A stretch of 64,000 bases of DNA from Stanieria cyanosphaera PCC 7437 (GCF_000317575.1 NC_019748.1:3864501-3928500); one strand, 5' to 3'. Positions 15,939 to 25,985 are shown, numbered from the stretch's first letter. Numbers and translations are program-made. The notes: generated by a model not told the origin, from the sequence alone.

Positions 15939-15973
15939 AAAACTGTCTTCCGTGGGGGCGGATAGTTTTTTTT
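15939..15973 (+). terminator. Intrinsic terminator of the structured small-transcript locus
   Basis: AAAACTGTCTTCCG, a short G-rich loop, then CGGATAGTTTTTTTT: paired AAAACT/AGTTTT with an inner TCCG/CGGA stem and an 8-T tail. Confidence 0.75.
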
Positions 15974-16258
15974 AGTGACCAGTTATTCAGTTATCAGTAA
16001 CTAGACGTAACATATTACTTCTGTACACTAGTCATCATTTATTTAATAGGGAATAGCTTTGATCAACCCAATGAAATAGCTTTTTATAGTTAACCTTTTT
16101 CAAAAAAGCTGTGATTTGTTCCAGGCTGAAACCAGAAAAATTATTGGCATACAACTACGCTACATAGATTTTTTGTATCTTACAATATAGATAAATAGAA
16201 CGTTATATGGTAATGAACAACGCTCTATTTAAACATCGACACGAGGTGTGAGAAATAA

Positions 16259-17851
16259 ATGTTAAAACTAAGCGCGTGGTCTTGGTTGGTTAATCCAGCC
16301 TATCTTGCTGTTGCTATTTTAATTCCAGCTACTGCGAATGCAACAGAAATTCCTTCAGATCAAGAAAATAAAGTATTAAATCAATTAGAAATCTATTCCC
16401 AAGAAGGACAAAGAGACTCTCTTAAACAAGTTACTAACGTCAATCAACTGCGAGATGTTTCTCCTACAGATTGGGCTTATGAAGCACTTCGTTCTTTAGT
16501 AGATCGTTATGGCTGTATTGCTGGATATCCTAATCAAACTTTTAGAGGGAATCAAGCCTTATCTCGTTACGAATTTGCTGCCGGTTTAAATAGCTGTTTA
16601 AATCAAATTGAACGTTTGATTGCTTCATCTGAATCTGTAGCCAGAGAAGATATTGAAACTCTTTCAAGATTAACCGAAGAATTCCAAACTGAACTCGCTA
16701 CTTTAGGCGGAAGAGTAGACGATTTAGAAAGTCGCACTGCTTTCTTAGAAGATAATCAATTCTCTACTACTACTAAATTATCAGGAGAAGTAATTTTCGC
16801 TATAACTGACTCTTTTGGAGACAATGATGATAATCAAACAGTTTTAGGCGATCGCTTTCGTTTAAACTTTAATACTAGTTTTACTGGTAAAGATAAATTA
16901 GTCACTCGTTTAGCTGGAGGTAATTTAGATACTTTATTAGGCCCTACTAGCACTCAGACATTTAACCTTAACAACGACGAAGAGAATTCTAATAATGTCA
17001 GTGTTGATTGGTTGGCTTACTACTTCCCAATTGAATTAGGCGAAAAAACTCAATTAGATGTTTATACTGCTGCTTTTGGTGGTATTCACAGCGATTACGT
17101 TCCAACCCTCAATCCTTACTTTGAAGACTACGATGGTGGTAATGGTGCTTTATCGACCTTTGCTTCCGAAAGTCCAATTTATAGAATCGGTGCGGGTTCT
17201 GGTGCTGGCGTAAGTTTCAAATTTGGTTTGTTAGATAATCTTGTCGGCCCTAGTACCATAACCCTAGGTTACTTAGCAGGAGAAGCAGGAAATCCTTCAG
17301 AAGGGGCTGGTTTATTTAACGGTGATTTTGGTGCTTTAGCCCAACTTAATGTTGCTTTGAGTGATTCTATTAACCTTGGTGCTACTTATGTCAGAGGTTA
17401 TAACGATGGTACACCTACCTTTGGCAATATTGTTGGTACTACCTTAGCTAATTTAGATGGAGTTCAAAAAACTACTAATACCTTTGGCGCACAAGCTACC
17501 TGGAAAGTTTCCGATGGAATTAATCTTAGTAGTTACTTTGCCTATCAAGATGTCAACGTTCAGGATGCTGATCTCGATGATGGTGAAGTTTGGACTTGGG
17601 GTGCTGGTATTGCTTTACCTGATTTTGGGAAAGAAGGTAATGTTTTGGGACTCTTTGCAGGTACACCACCTTATTTAGGAGATGCTGCTAGTAATAAAAC
17701 TCCAATTCATGTAGAAGCTTTCTACAAATATCAAATCAACGATAACATCTCGATTACTCCTGGTGTAATTTGGTTACAAAATGCTGACCAAGGAATTAAC
17801 GATGAAGATGATAGATTTATCGGTACTTTGAGAACTACGTTTACTTTCTAA
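16259..17851 (+). CDS. SLH-domain outer-membrane porin (OprB/iron-uptake porin family)
   Basis: A 530-residue protein. The N-terminus is a hydrophobic signal ending near ATANA. An SLH domain follows at about 55-105 (DVSPTDWAYEALRSLVDRYG, CIAGYPNQTFRG, LSRYEFAAGLNSCL). A short coiled coil (LTEEFQTELATLGGRVDDLE) leads to a ~370-residue beta-barrel ending in the aromatic strand RTTFTF, typical of outer-membrane insertion. Cyanobacterial porins of this type are abundant envelope proteins for small solutes and ions. A 400-bp upstream region and its own terminator suggest a single-gene unit. Confidence 0.9.
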   Translation: MLKLSAWSWLVNPAYLAVAILIPATANATEIPSDQENKVLNQLEIYSQEGQRDSLKQVTNVNQLRDVSPTDWAYEALRSLVDRYGCIAGYPNQTFRGNQALSRYEFAAGLNSCLNQIERLIASSESVAREDIETLSRLTEEFQTELATLGGRVDDLESRTAFLEDNQFSTTTKLSGEVIFAITDSFGDNDDNQTVLGDRFRLNFNTSFTGKDKLVTRLAGGNLDTLLGPTSTQTFNLNNDEENSNNVSVDWLAYYFPIELGEKTQLDVYTAAFGGIHSDYVPTLNPYFEDYDGGNGALSTFASESPIYRIGAGSGAGVSFKFGLLDNLVGPSTITLGYLAGEAGNPSEGAGLFNGDFGALAQLNVALSDSINLGATYVRGYNDGTPTFGNIVGTTLANLDGVQKTTNTFGAQATWKVSDGINLSSYFAYQDVNVQDADLDDGEVWTWGAGIALPDFGKEGNVLGLFAGTPPYLGDAASNKTPIHVEAFYKYQINDNISITPGVIWLQNADQGINDEDDRFIGTLRTTFTF

Positions 17852-17872
17852 ATTTAAATTTAATTAATTCCT

Positions 17873-17903
17873 AACCTCGCCTTCTAGGTGGGGTTTTTTT
17901 TTT
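17873..17903 (+). terminator. Intrinsic terminator of the porin gene
   Basis: AACCTCGCC-ttcta-GGTGGGGTT, a 9-bp stem with G-T wobbles, followed by a run of T. Confidence 0.85.
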
Positions 17904-17972
17904 GATTAGGAAACAGAAAACAAATATTGCGATCAAGATAAAGTGAAATTAACAAGTTATTGAGATCTGGTT

Positions 17973-19520
17973 GTGGAACAATCTTTACTTCAACAAGGCA
18001 AAGAAAAAGCTCGTCAACAGAACTATCAAGGTGCGATCGCAGATTTTGATCAAGTGATTCGACTTAATCCCTATTTAGCAGAGGCTTATTTTCGTCGAGG
18101 ATTGGCTTATGATCGTCTAACTAATTTTCATCAGGCGGTTTTTGATTATACTGAAGCTATTTCACGGGGTTACCGACTGGCAGATGTTTATTATGCTCGT
18201 GCTTTAGTTCGTTTTCAGTTACAGAATTTTATAGGGGCAAAAGAGGACGTTGAAGCAGCGATTTTAGCTAATCCTAAGTATGCTTCTGCTTATTTTCTTA
18301 AAGGTAAGATTGAGCAGAAAATGGCGATGAAAGAACTGGCAATTACTAGTTTTAAACAAGCTGCTAATTTATATCTGGAAGCTAAGGATGTTAATAATTG
18401 TCGGATTTGTTTGGACAAAATTAAGCAATTACAGTCTTCTTCAATTGAACTTTCTGCTTCTCAATCTTCATCGTTGAATGTTTTCCCTTCTCAGGAAGAA
18501 ATGTTTACTCAGATTTTGCAAAAAGCAGAAGGAAATCCGATGGGTGCGATTGAAGATTTAAATTGGGTGATTAAAGCAGATGCTCAAGATGCTAGAGCTT
18601 ATTGTTGTCGAGGCATGATCAAAAGTAAAATTGGTGACCGCCAAGGAGCGATCGCTGATCTTAATCAAGCTTTACAAATTGAGCCTCAACAATTAATTGC
18701 TCGTCGTCATCGTGGACAATTACGGTATCAATTAGGAGATATTGTTGGTGCGTTAGCTGATTTTGAGCAAGCATTAACAATCAATCCCCAAGATGAAGTT
18801 AGTTGTATCGGGCGAGGTAATGTCCGTAGCGCAATGGGTAATTATGAAGCTGCGATCGCAGATTTTGATCGAGCAATCGCAATTAATCCAGACAATCCTC
18901 ACGTCTATGTGAGTCGCGCTCAAGCTTATGCTCATCAAGAAGAAATAGCCAAAGCGATCGCAGATTGGCAAACAGCAGCTAGTAAATTTGTCCTGAAGGC
19001 TGATTGGCAAAATTATCAAAAAACATTAGCTAGTTTGCAGAAATTCAACTCAGGTAGTTCTCAACCTCAGGAAGCAAATTCTTGCAATTTTGCTTTTTTA
19101 GAAACTATTGCACCAGAATTACTGACTTTAGCGATTTTAGCCGAACAATACTATCTCAGCGATCCAGTTACTTGTATAATTACTGTCAAACAATTTGCAC
19201 AATTGCTCGCTCAATCTGTAGTCAGTAAAGTTCAACTGTATTCTCTGGTTAGTGAGTCTCAATTAGAATTACTTAGTCGTTTAGTTTATTCTGGTGTTCT
19301 CTCTCAAAAAATCTACTATCTTTTTAGTGAAATTGAACGTACGGGACAACAAACAACTCATCATTACTTGGGCGCTCGCGACCATCGGGAGCGAACCTCT
19401 CGCCATAAAGCATTAAAACAACTCCAAGCTGCGCGAGAAATAAGTGTCTGGTTTTATCGTAATTTTGGTGGCGAGCCGCATTTTCAACCAGAACCTTTTA
19501 TCCCTCCAGATCGTTTCTGA
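17973..19520 (+). CDS. TPR-repeat protein with a C-terminal helical domain
   Basis: A 515-residue protein starting at GTG. Two blocks of tetratricopeptide repeats occur at about 1-150 (YQGAIADFDQVIRLNPYLAE, YFRRGLAYDRL) and 180-345 (RQGAIADLNQALQIEPQQL, YEAAIADFDRAIAINPDNP), so it is probably a protein-interaction scaffold. The C-terminal ~140 residues (FLETIAPELLTLAILAEQYY, LQAAREISVWFYRNFGGEP) resemble a DUF4145-like helical domain. Near its end, 19372-19403 is a GC-rich repeat coding GARDHRERTSRH that looks inserted. The partner is unknown. Confidence 0.8.
   Translation: MEQSLLQQGKEKARQQNYQGAIADFDQVIRLNPYLAEAYFRRGLAYDRLTNFHQAVFDYTEAISRGYRLADVYYARALVRFQLQNFIGAKEDVEAAILANPKYASAYFLKGKIEQKMAMKELAITSFKQAANLYLEAKDVNNCRICLDKIKQLQSSSIELSASQSSSLNVFPSQEEMFTQILQKAEGNPMGAIEDLNWVIKADAQDARAYCCRGMIKSKIGDRQGAIADLNQALQIEPQQLIARRHRGQLRYQLGDIVGALADFEQALTINPQDEVSCIGRGNVRSAMGNYEAAIADFDRAIAINPDNPHVYVSRAQAYAHQEEIAKAIADWQTAASKFVLKADWQNYQKTLASLQKFNSGSSQPQEANSCNFAFLETIAPELLTLAILAEQYYLSDPVTCIITVKQFAQLLAQSVVSKVQLYSLVSESQLELLSRLVYSGVLSQKIYYLFSEIERTGQQTTHHYLGARDHRERTSRHKALKQLQAAREISVWFYRNFGGEPHFQPEPFIPPDRF
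19372..19403. repeat. GC-rich repeat within the TPR gene
   Basis: GCGCTCGCGACCATCGGGAG followed by CGAACCTCTCGC stands out from its AT-rich surroundings and codes a basic stretch (ARDHRERTSR). It resembles the other GC-rich islands of this window in composition, but its palindromes are weaker. Confidence 0.4.
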
Positions 19521-19604
19521 TGAGCCTAAAATTAGGATTTTTTATTGGTTAAAGTGACACATCAGGTAATAATGAGAACAGGTTGATTAATAAAGATCAA
19601 AGAC

Positions 19605-20567
19605 ATGGTACAGACGGACGAAAAATTAGTAGAACAGGAACAAACACCTGTATTTGATGAAGTCGAAGCAGACTCGCGGAGTACCTTCGACCTAAATAGT
19701 TATCTGAAACAACAAAAAATTTTGGTTGAACAAGCTTTAGATAGTTCTCTCCCTATTAATCAACCAGCAAAGATTTATGAAGCGATGCGCTATTCCCTTC
19801 TAGCTGGCGGTAAGCGGTTGCGTCCTATTCTTTGTTTAGCTACTTGCGAGCTTACTGGAGGTAGTAATGAAATGGCGATTCCTACCGCTTGTGCTTTAGA
19901 GATGATTCACACCATGTCTTTGATTCATGATGATTTACCTGCTATGGATAATGACGATTATCGTCGAGGTAAATTGACTAATCATAAAGTTTATGGCGAA
20001 GATATTGCGATTCTCGCTGGAGATGGACTGCTTGCTTATGCTTTTGAATACGTAGCTACTCAGACTAAAAACGTACCAGCAGAACGCATTGTCAAAGTAA
20101 TCGCTCGTTTGGGTAGAACTGTTGGTGCAGAAGGTTTAGTAGGTGGTCAGGTTTTAGACTTAGAATCTGAAGGCAAAAGCGATATTTCCGCCGAGACACT
20201 TACCTTTATTCACACTCATAAAACTGGTGCTTTGTTAGAAGCTTCAGTTGTATCTGGAGCAATTTTATCAGGAGCATCAGAAGAAGATTTAGCAAGATTA
20301 TCTAAGTATGCTCAAAATATTGGGTTAGCCTTTCAAATTATTGATGATATTCTTGATATTACAGCTACAGATGAGCAATTAGGCAAAACTGCTGGTAAAG
20401 ATTTACAAGCACAAAAAGCAACTTATCCTAGTTTGTGGGGTATCGAAAAATCTCAACATCAAGCTGAAAAATTAATTAATGAAGCCATCGCCCAATTAAA
20501 ACCTTACGGAAACAAAGCCAAACCTTTAGAAGCGATCGCACGATTTATTGTTACCCGCAACAATTAA
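19605..20567 (+). CDS. crtE: Geranylgeranyl diphosphate synthase
   Basis: A 320-residue polyprenyl synthase. The first Asp-rich motif is [14 protein letters not shown] near residue 108 and the second is DDILD near 246; [19 protein letters not shown] binds isopentenyl diphosphate. It condenses IPP onto allylic diphosphates to make C20 GGPP for carotenoids, phytol and quinones. The N-terminal ~25 residues are extra and hold GTCGAAG..CTTCGAC (19662-19690), a palindromic repeat coding EADSRSTF. The PAP2-like gene follows 55 bp downstream. Confidence 0.93.
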   Translation: MVQTDEKLVEQEQTPVFDEVEADSRSTFDLNSYLKQQKILVEQALDSSLPINQPAKIYEAMRYSLLAGGKRLRPILCLATCELTGGSNEMAIPTACALEMIHTMSLIHDDLPAMDNDDYRRGKLTNHKVYGEDIAILAGDGLLAYAFEYVATQTKNVPAERIVKVIARLGRTVGAEGLVGGQVLDLESEGKSDISAETLTFIHTHKTGALLEASVVSGAILSGASEEDLARLSKYAQNIGLAFQIIDDILDITATDEQLGKTAGKDLQAQKATYPSLWGIEKSQHQAEKLINEAIAQLKPYGNKAKPLEAIARFIVTRNN

Positions 20568-20622
20568 AATTACTATTGATTAAGATTACTACTAATGTTG
20601 TTGAGGCAATAAGAAACAAATC

Positions 20623-21078
20623 ATGCAGGAAGTGACTGACATTTTTCATAATCAGATTCTTTTGGTTGCTATCCTGGCTTGTTTTACGGCTCAAGGATTT
20701 AAACTGATTATTGAATTAATTAGAAATCGTAAAGTCAATTTTCGTTATTTGGTAACGACAGGAGGAATGCCAAGCGCGCATTCTGCTTTGGTCGGGGCTT
20801 TGGCAACCAGCATTGGCAAAACAATGGGATGGTCTTCTCCAGAATTTGCGATCGCTTGTCTGTTTGCGGTGATTGTGATGTATGATGCAGCAGGAGTTCG
20901 CCAAGCAGCAGGGAAACAAGCAAAACTTCTTAATCAAATTGTGGATGAAATTTTTCAAGAAGGTCACAATGTCAATGAAGAACGGTTAAAAGAACTGCTC
21001 GGACATACACCTTTTCAAGTTTTAGTAGGTTTAATTTTAGGAATTAGTATTTCTATACTATCTTTTCGAGGAATGTGA
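20623..21078 (+). CDS. Divergent PAP2-family membrane protein
   Basis: A 151-residue membrane protein of the DUF212/divergent PAP2 type, with the signature TTGGMPSAHSALVGALATSI and VMYDAAGVRQAAGKQA. About four hydrophobic segments are visible (AILACFTAQGFKLIIELI, FAIACLFAVIVMY, FQVLVGLILGISISILSF). The family is related to lipid-phosphate phosphatases, and placement behind crtE suggests, by inference only, an isoprenoid-phosphate substrate. The substrate is unproven. Confidence 0.85.
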   Translation: MQEVTDIFHNQILLVAILACFTAQGFKLIIELIRNRKVNFRYLVTTGGMPSAHSALVGALATSIGKTMGWSSPEFAIACLFAVIVMYDAAGVRQAAGKQAKLLNQIVDEIFQEGHNVNEERLKELLGHTPFQVLVGLILGISISILSFRGM

Positions 21079-21131
21079 TGAAGTTTGAGGATTTTAAAAC
21101 TGCTTAGAATGAATGATTGAGCCAAATTGAG

Positions 21132-21962
21132 CTAAATTGTACGAGCAACTTGACAGGCAGAAAGATAGAAAAGTTGCAGATTATCACCGCAATTATTGAT
21201 TATTTTTTCTTTCAATCCTGTAAATAAATCATTTTTAATCTGGGGTTCTAAATTTAAATAAGGTGACATCGTATTTAGAAGAGTTAAATAATGATCAATG
21301 CTGTAATTAGCTTCGCAAGGAAACTGTTGGGTTACTAATTCGCCAAATTTGCCTGAATTAAGGACATGATCGGCAAATATATTTAAATATTTTTGATTTT
21401 CTTTGCCTTCATATTTAAACAATAATGGTGCATATTGTTGATAAACTTCTGCTAATAACTGAGAGATTTCCTCAGAAGGTTCAGGATTCATATTCCATAA
21501 CAAAATTAAATGACCACGATCTTTTAAAGATTGGCTTGCTTTATCGTAGCTAATTTCTGGAGGAAGCCAATGCCAAGAATTAGCTGCTAAAACTGCATCG
21601 AATTTTTCAGGTATAAGTTGCCATTCTTCAAGGGAAGTGTTGATAATTTCTACCTGGGGATAATTGTGACAATTTTGTCTTGCTAACTGACAAAAATCTT
21701 GATTGGGTTCGAGACATATCATTGAAAAACCTAGTTTAGCAAAGGCTACAGTTGCATTACCAGGTCCACATCCTATTTCTAAAATCTTAGTTGTTTCAGG
21801 ATTGAGATGAGCTAATTTTATGGCACTAGCAATTATTTCCTGACTATAACCAGGTCTAACTTGATTGTAAGCTTCTGCTACTGATGAATACCAACTTTTT
21901 CTTTGTTTAAGGTTTTCTTTGGTAAATTCTAAAAACCAAGGATTTAAATGATTTTCAGTCAT
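21132..21962 (-). CDS. Class I SAM-dependent methyltransferase
   Basis: A 276-residue soluble enzyme with the SAM-binding motif KILEIGCGPGNATVAFAKLG, then CLEPNQDF and NSWHWLPPEISYDKASQSLK. N-terminal WYSSVAEAYNQVRPGYSQEI is typical of a widespread bacterial methyltransferase group. The substrate cannot be inferred from sequence or neighbours. It converges on the PAP2-like gene, with 53 bp between stops. Confidence 0.85.
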   Translation of the reverse strand: MTENHLNPWFLEFTKENLKQRKSWYSSVAEAYNQVRPGYSQEIIASAIKLAHLNPETTKILEIGCGPGNATVAFAKLGFSMICLEPNQDFCQLARQNCHNYPQVEIINTSLEEWQLIPEKFDAVLAANSWHWLPPEISYDKASQSLKDRGHLILLWNMNPEPSEEISQLLAEVYQQYAPLLFKYEGKENQKYLNIFADHVLNSGKFGELVTQQFPCEANYSIDHYLTLLNTMSPYLNLEPQIKNDLFTGLKEKIINNCGDNLQLFYLSACQVARTI

Positions 21963-22195
21963 TTATTGTTTTTTAAGTATAAATTTTCAAATTTTTTTTA
22001 CCAGACTAGTAAAAGAGCTTTCAATCTTTAGAAAAAAGGCTCAATCCAGCAAAACAAATTACAATATGGAATGATCTGTAAGAACAGAAAAATATTTCTA
22101 GTTTAAGATAGCTTTTTGTTCTCCTGCTTTACAATCCTTATCCTCTACTTAGATAATAGTCAGGCTGCAATAATTAATCTAATTGTAAATCAGTC

Positions 22196-23422
22196 ATGTC
22201 TGCTTCAGTTTCAGAGTCAAATTTTGAATGGTTATCGCGGGGGACAAGTGAAATTTTTCCTAATCAACCAAATTCTGAGGATGCGGATGAAAATTTGATT
22301 CAACGCATTCTCAAAAGCGATCGCCATTTACGGATTAAACTAGGAATAGATCCGACGGGTACAGATATCCATCTTGGTCACAGTATCCCATTTCGTAAGT
22401 TACGCGCGTTTCAAGATGCAGGACATACGGCGGTGGTAATTATTGGGGATTTTACCGCTCAAATTGGCGATCCAACAGGAAAATCTGAGGTACGTCGTCA
22501 GCTTACTACGGAAGAAGTGAAACAAAATGCCCAAACTTATTTAGAACAACTACGTCCGATTTTAGATTTTGATACGCCTGATAGATTGGAAATTCGCTAC
22601 AACTCAGAATGGTTGGGTAAGTTAAATCTTGTTCAAATTCAGGAATTACTAGCTACAATGACTGTAGGACAAATGTTGGCTAAAGAAGGTTTTGCCGAAC
22701 GTTATAGCCAAGAAAAACCGATTTTCCTGCACGAATTTCTCTATCCTCTGATGCAAGGTTACGACTCTGTAGCGGTAGAAGCAGATGTGGAGTTAGGAGG
22801 AACTGATCAAAAGTTTAATATTGCAGTAGGGCGAGATTTACAGAGACATTTTGGTAAAAGAACTCAATTCGGTTTGTTATTGCCAATTTTACTGGGAACT
22901 GATGGAACGCAAAAGATGTCCAAGTCTCTGAATAACTATGTGGGATTAAGGGAAGATGCGCTTTCGATGTATTCTAAGTTAGAAAAAACGCCTGATAATC
23001 TTTTAAAAGATTACTTTGAATTACTGACCAATTTAGACTTAAATCAATTACCAGACAATCCTAGAGAATGCCAAAAGCTGTTAGCAATTGAAGTAGTATC
23101 TCAATTTCATGGGTTAGAAGCAGCTAAAGATGCCCAAAAAACTGCTGAACAGATTGTTTTACAAGGTAATACCACAATAGGCGACAGCGTACCCGAATAT
23201 TCTCTCTCTCAAGTAGAATTTCCTGCCAAATTGTTTTATATTTTGGGTGCAAGTGGTTTGTGTCAAAGTAGTGGCGAAGGCAGAAGACAAATACAAGGTG
23301 GTGCAGTTCGCTTAGAAGGCGATCGCATTTCGGATGTTAATCTGACTTTCAATGCTGCTGAAGAATTAACAGGAAAAGTTTTACAAGTAGGTAAGAAGAA
23401 ATTTATTCGCTTAATTGATTAA
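22196..23422 (+). CDS. tyrS: Tyrosyl-tRNA synthetase
   Basis: A 408-residue class I aminoacyl-tRNA synthetase. The HIGH-type motif is HLGH near residue 58 within [20 protein letters not shown], and KMSKS near residue 240 is in [30 protein letters not shown] and [19 protein letters not shown] complete the catalytic domain. A C-terminal S4-like domain ([20 protein letters not shown]) binds tRNA. The gene for PyrF starts 3 nt after the stop, so the two are co-transcribed. Confidence 0.95.
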   Translation: MSASVSESNFEWLSRGTSEIFPNQPNSEDADENLIQRILKSDRHLRIKLGIDPTGTDIHLGHSIPFRKLRAFQDAGHTAVVIIGDFTAQIGDPTGKSEVRRQLTTEEVKQNAQTYLEQLRPILDFDTPDRLEIRYNSEWLGKLNLVQIQELLATMTVGQMLAKEGFAERYSQEKPIFLHEFLYPLMQGYDSVAVEADVELGGTDQKFNIAVGRDLQRHFGKRTQFGLLLPILLGTDGTQKMSKSLNNYVGLREDALSMYSKLEKTPDNLLKDYFELLTNLDLNQLPDNPRECQKLLAIEVVSQFHGLEAAKDAQKTAEQIVLQGNTTIGDSVPEYSLSQVEFPAKLFYILGASGLCQSSGEGRRQIQGGAVRLEGDRISDVNLTFNAAEELTGKVLQVGKKKFIRLID

Positions 23423-23425
23423 CTA

Positions 23426-24121
23426 ATGACTAAAAATAAAATTATTGTTCCTTTAGATGTCTCTAATTTAGCGGACGCGATCGCTCTTGTGGAAAAATTA
23501 CCCCAGGTTAGCTTTTGGAAAGTTGGCTTAGAACTATTTGTCGCAACGGGTAGTGATATTTTAAAGTTTTTAAAATATCAACAAAAACAAATTTTCCTCG
23601 ATCTCAAATTCCATGATATTCCCAATACAGTAGCAGGTGCTTGTCGTTCGGCAAGTCAATACGAAGTAGATTTATTAACTCTTCATGCGACTGCTGGCAA
23701 AAAAGCTTTACAAGCTGCGGTTGAAGCAATTAATACTGCGGAAAAACCACCGAAATTATTAGCAATTACAGTCTTAACTAGTTTTAGTTCTAGAGAATTA
23801 GCTTTTGACCTCAAAATACCTTTAGAATTACCAGAATACGCCTTACAAATGGCGATTTTAGCTCAAGAATCAGGGATTGATGGGGCAGTATGTTCTCCTC
23901 AAGAAGTTTCCCAATTGCGAGAAGTTTGTGGCAAGGACTTTTTATTAGTATGTCCTGGAGTACGTCCCAGTTGGGCAAAAGCAGGGGATCAAAGTCGGGT
24001 AATGACTCCTTTAGAAGCAATTAAAGCTGGTGCAGATTATTTAGTTATTGGTCGTCCAATTACGGCTGCTGAAAACCCAGTGGAAGCTTGGGAAAGAATT
24101 TGCACTGAAATAGAGACGTAA
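23426..24121 (+). CDS. pyrF: Orotidine 5'-phosphate decarboxylase
   Basis: A 231-residue TIM-barrel enzyme that decarboxylates OMP to UMP, the last step of de novo pyrimidine synthesis. The active-site signature [16 protein letters not shown] has the conserved D-x-K-x-x-D array; [19 protein letters not shown] and [15 protein letters not shown] follow, and [15 protein letters not shown] binds phosphate. It is coupled to tyrS. Confidence 0.95.
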   Translation: MTKNKIIVPLDVSNLADAIALVEKLPQVSFWKVGLELFVATGSDILKFLKYQQKQIFLDLKFHDIPNTVAGACRSASQYEVDLLTLHATAGKKALQAAVEAINTAEKPPKLLAITVLTSFSSRELAFDLKIPLELPEYALQMAILAQESGIDGAVCSPQEVSQLREVCGKDFLLVCPGVRPSWAKAGDQSRVMTPLEAIKAGADYLVIGRPITAAENPVEAWERICTEIET

Positions 24122-24166
24122 TATGTTACTTCTATCCAAAAATTAATCAAACAACCTAGTATTTTA

Positions 24167-24712
24167 ATGCTAAATAATCGATGTTTGGCTATATTTACGC
24201 TTGTTTTTACACTATTAATTCCTCATAAATTGGTAAGTAGTCAGTCAATAATAAATACCAATAATAGTTGTCCTGCTGACATTAAAACTCTAACCTCTTT
24301 ATTATTAAAAGATTTACCTAATTATGCTAATCGGGTTATTCAAACTACTCAAAATTTAAATCAAGCAGCAGGAATTGAAACTTATATTATTACCGCAGGA
24401 AAAGCGGAATATGAACCACTAAATTTACCTCAGCTTCAATACGATCCGATTACTTCAGAGTCACCTGAACAAGTCTTTTTTACTGTTTTAGAAAGACAAT
24501 ATTCAAACAATCAAAAATTAGAAAGACAAACATTTCATTGGTTGTTTTTAACTTCTAGTGATGATGGTTGGTATCTAGTGACAATGTATTCTCGTTTTGG
24601 TAAATCTGGGCAAGAAAATATTCCCACACCACCCCAAGAAAGTAGTAATGGAATTATTGGTCAAGCGGTAAGTAGGTGGTTACGCGATTGTCGTGCAGGT
24701 TTAATTTCTTAG
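24167..24712 (+). CDS. Exported hypothetical protein, cyanobacterial type
   Basis: A 181-residue protein with a signal peptide-like N-terminus (CLAIFTLVFTLLIPHKLVSS). The mature part begins with a conserved Cys (NNSCPADIKTLTSLLLKDLP) and ends with a second (WLRDCRAGLIS), perhaps a disulfide pair. The central SPEQVFFTVLERQY and HWLFLTSSDDGWYLVTMYS are typical of a cyanobacteria-restricted family of unknown function. It starts 45 bp after pyrF and may share its transcript. Confidence 0.75.
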   Translation: MLNNRCLAIFTLVFTLLIPHKLVSSQSIINTNNSCPADIKTLTSLLLKDLPNYANRVIQTTQNLNQAAGIETYIITAGKAEYEPLNLPQLQYDPITSESPEQVFFTVLERQYSNNQKLERQTFHWLFLTSSDDGWYLVTMYSRFGKSGQENIPTPPQESSNGIIGQAVSRWLRDCRAGLIS

Positions 24713-24769
24713 CTAATAAAATTTTTGAATTTTGTACAAACCTAATATATTACGTTTCTACTTTTCATC

Positions 24770-25570
24770 CTAGGTAGCTTGTTGAAAAACCCACTGAGTC
24801 AAACCTGGAAATAAACGATACAATGTTGCAGGAAATTTAGCTGAACCGACAATAATTTCTGCTTGAGGATGTTTAACCGCCTGCCAAATTGCTTTAGCCA
24901 CATCTTCTGATGAACTTGCCAAAGGACTATTCATGAATTTTTCCATTTGTTCGGCTTGTTGATTGTCTGTATTGCCTTCTTTGTTCTTAAAAACTGCCCG
25001 TTCGAGAAAACTAGTTTTAGTAACACTAGGATGAACTCCACAGACATGAATTCCTGAAGGTTCTAATTCTAAACGAAGAGTTTCCGATAATCCCGCGATC
25101 GCGTGTTTAGTAGTACAATAGGCACTCATGTTAGGAAGGGGAACTTTACTTCCAAATGAACCTACGTTGATAATTGTTCCTTGTTGACGTGAGAGAAAAT
25201 GAGGCAGTAAGGTTTTGATAGTATAGATATAACTCCAAAGATTAACATTAATAATTTGTTGCCATTCTTCAATTGTGGTTTGCACCATTGGCGCAGACAT
25301 ACAAATTCCTGCATTATTAACTAAGACATCAATATGATAAAAATTTGCCAAAGCTTGATTCACTAAATTAGTTACTGCATCACGGTCACTAACATCGGTG
25401 GGAATAGCTAACACTTTGCGATTTAGTAGACGAATTTCTTCTGCTACTTGAGCTAGTTTTTCCGAATTACGAGCAGCAATAACCACATCGTAGCCTTTTT
25501 GAGCAAATAACAAAGCAGTTGCTTTACCAATTCCTTGAGATGCACCAGTAATTAGGACAGTAGAAACCAT
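24770..25570 (-). CDS. Short-chain dehydrogenase/reductase
   Basis: A 266-residue SDR-fold oxidoreductase. The dinucleotide-binding TGASQGIGKATALLFAQKGY is at residues 7-26, NNAG near 87, and the catalytic Ser-Tyr-Lys set in NVGSFGSKVPLPNMSAYCTT and the following Lys. The C-terminal tail KFPATLYRLFPGLTQWVFQQ is amphipathic and may touch membranes. The substrate is unknown; NADP preference is likely from AARNSEKL after beta-2. Confidence 0.88.
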   Translation of the reverse strand: MVSTVLITGASQGIGKATALLFAQKGYDVVIAARNSEKLAQVAEEIRLLNRKVLAIPTDVSDRDAVTNLVNQALANFYHIDVLVNNAGICMSAPMVQTTIEEWQQIINVNLWSYIYTIKTLLPHFLSRQQGTIINVGSFGSKVPLPNMSAYCTTKHAIAGLSETLRLELEPSGIHVCGVHPSVTKTSFLERAVFKNKEGNTDNQQAEQMEKFMNSPLASSSEDVAKAIWQAVKHPQAEIIVGSAKFPATLYRLFPGLTQWVFQQAT

Positions 25571-25985
25571 AGTTGTAATTAAAATTAGTTGATGATTAAA
25601 ATGTTGGTCAATTTGAGCAGAACTTAGTCAAAAAAAAGCCAAAATTAAACGAAAAAATGCTTATTTTTTCAGCTTTTCATCTATTTTAAATAGATAATTT
25701 ATTTATGCCATGTTGTACTAGAATTAAAAACTCAATTTTGACAAGATTTTTTCCAGTATCTTGTCAGCCTAAAAAACCTAGATGCTTAATAATTTGATCG
25801 AACTAAATAAGTTTAACAAAGTTTATTTTTTTTTCCTATCTCTGGCGATGCCTTAACAAATAATTAAAAGCACAAAACTAAATTTATTATTTTATTTAAA
25901 GCTAAAGCGATCGCGTTATAACTATTTTTCTATCTTAATTATTATAAAAATTTAATTCTAAAGCGATCGCTCTTGCTCAACATTG
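25571..25985. other. Gene-free spacer, AT-rich with two HIP1 sites
   Basis: This spacer between two outward-ending minus-strand genes holds no credible ORF. It contains HIP1-type sequences near 25908 and 25961 and several T-runs. The divergently oriented upstream region of the SDR gene is at its left end. No hairpin terminator or RNA signature was recognised. Confidence 0.6.

Larger units (their letters stand above)
15700..15973 (+). ncRNA. Candidate structured small transcript with its own terminator, carrying two tiny ORFs
   Basis: This gene-free stretch after cbiA is far more structured than other spacers. Hairpins include CCCAT..ATGGG, AGCCGGC-tgtgt-GCCGGGGCT, CTGCTGG-agttcctt-CCGGCAG and GTCTGG..CTAGAC around CTAG-aagatc-CTAG. 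It ends in an intrinsic terminator (15939-15973). The 5' part carries AAAGGAGGTGAT (15707-15718), exactly complementary to the 3' tail of 16S rRNA. It may be a regulatory RNA, an mRNA for one or two tiny peptides, or both. I cannot match it to 6S RNA, tmRNA, SRP RNA or RNase P RNA. The remaining sequence to 16258 is the porin upstream region. Confidence 0.5.

Noticed and set aside
15700-15973. 6S RNA, tmRNA, SRP RNA or RNase P RNA identity for the structured locus.
   Set aside because: The hallmark tmRNA tag and 5' end, the SRP apical loop and the RNase P core segments are all absent. I could not fit the closing stem and central bubble of 6S RNA with confidence.
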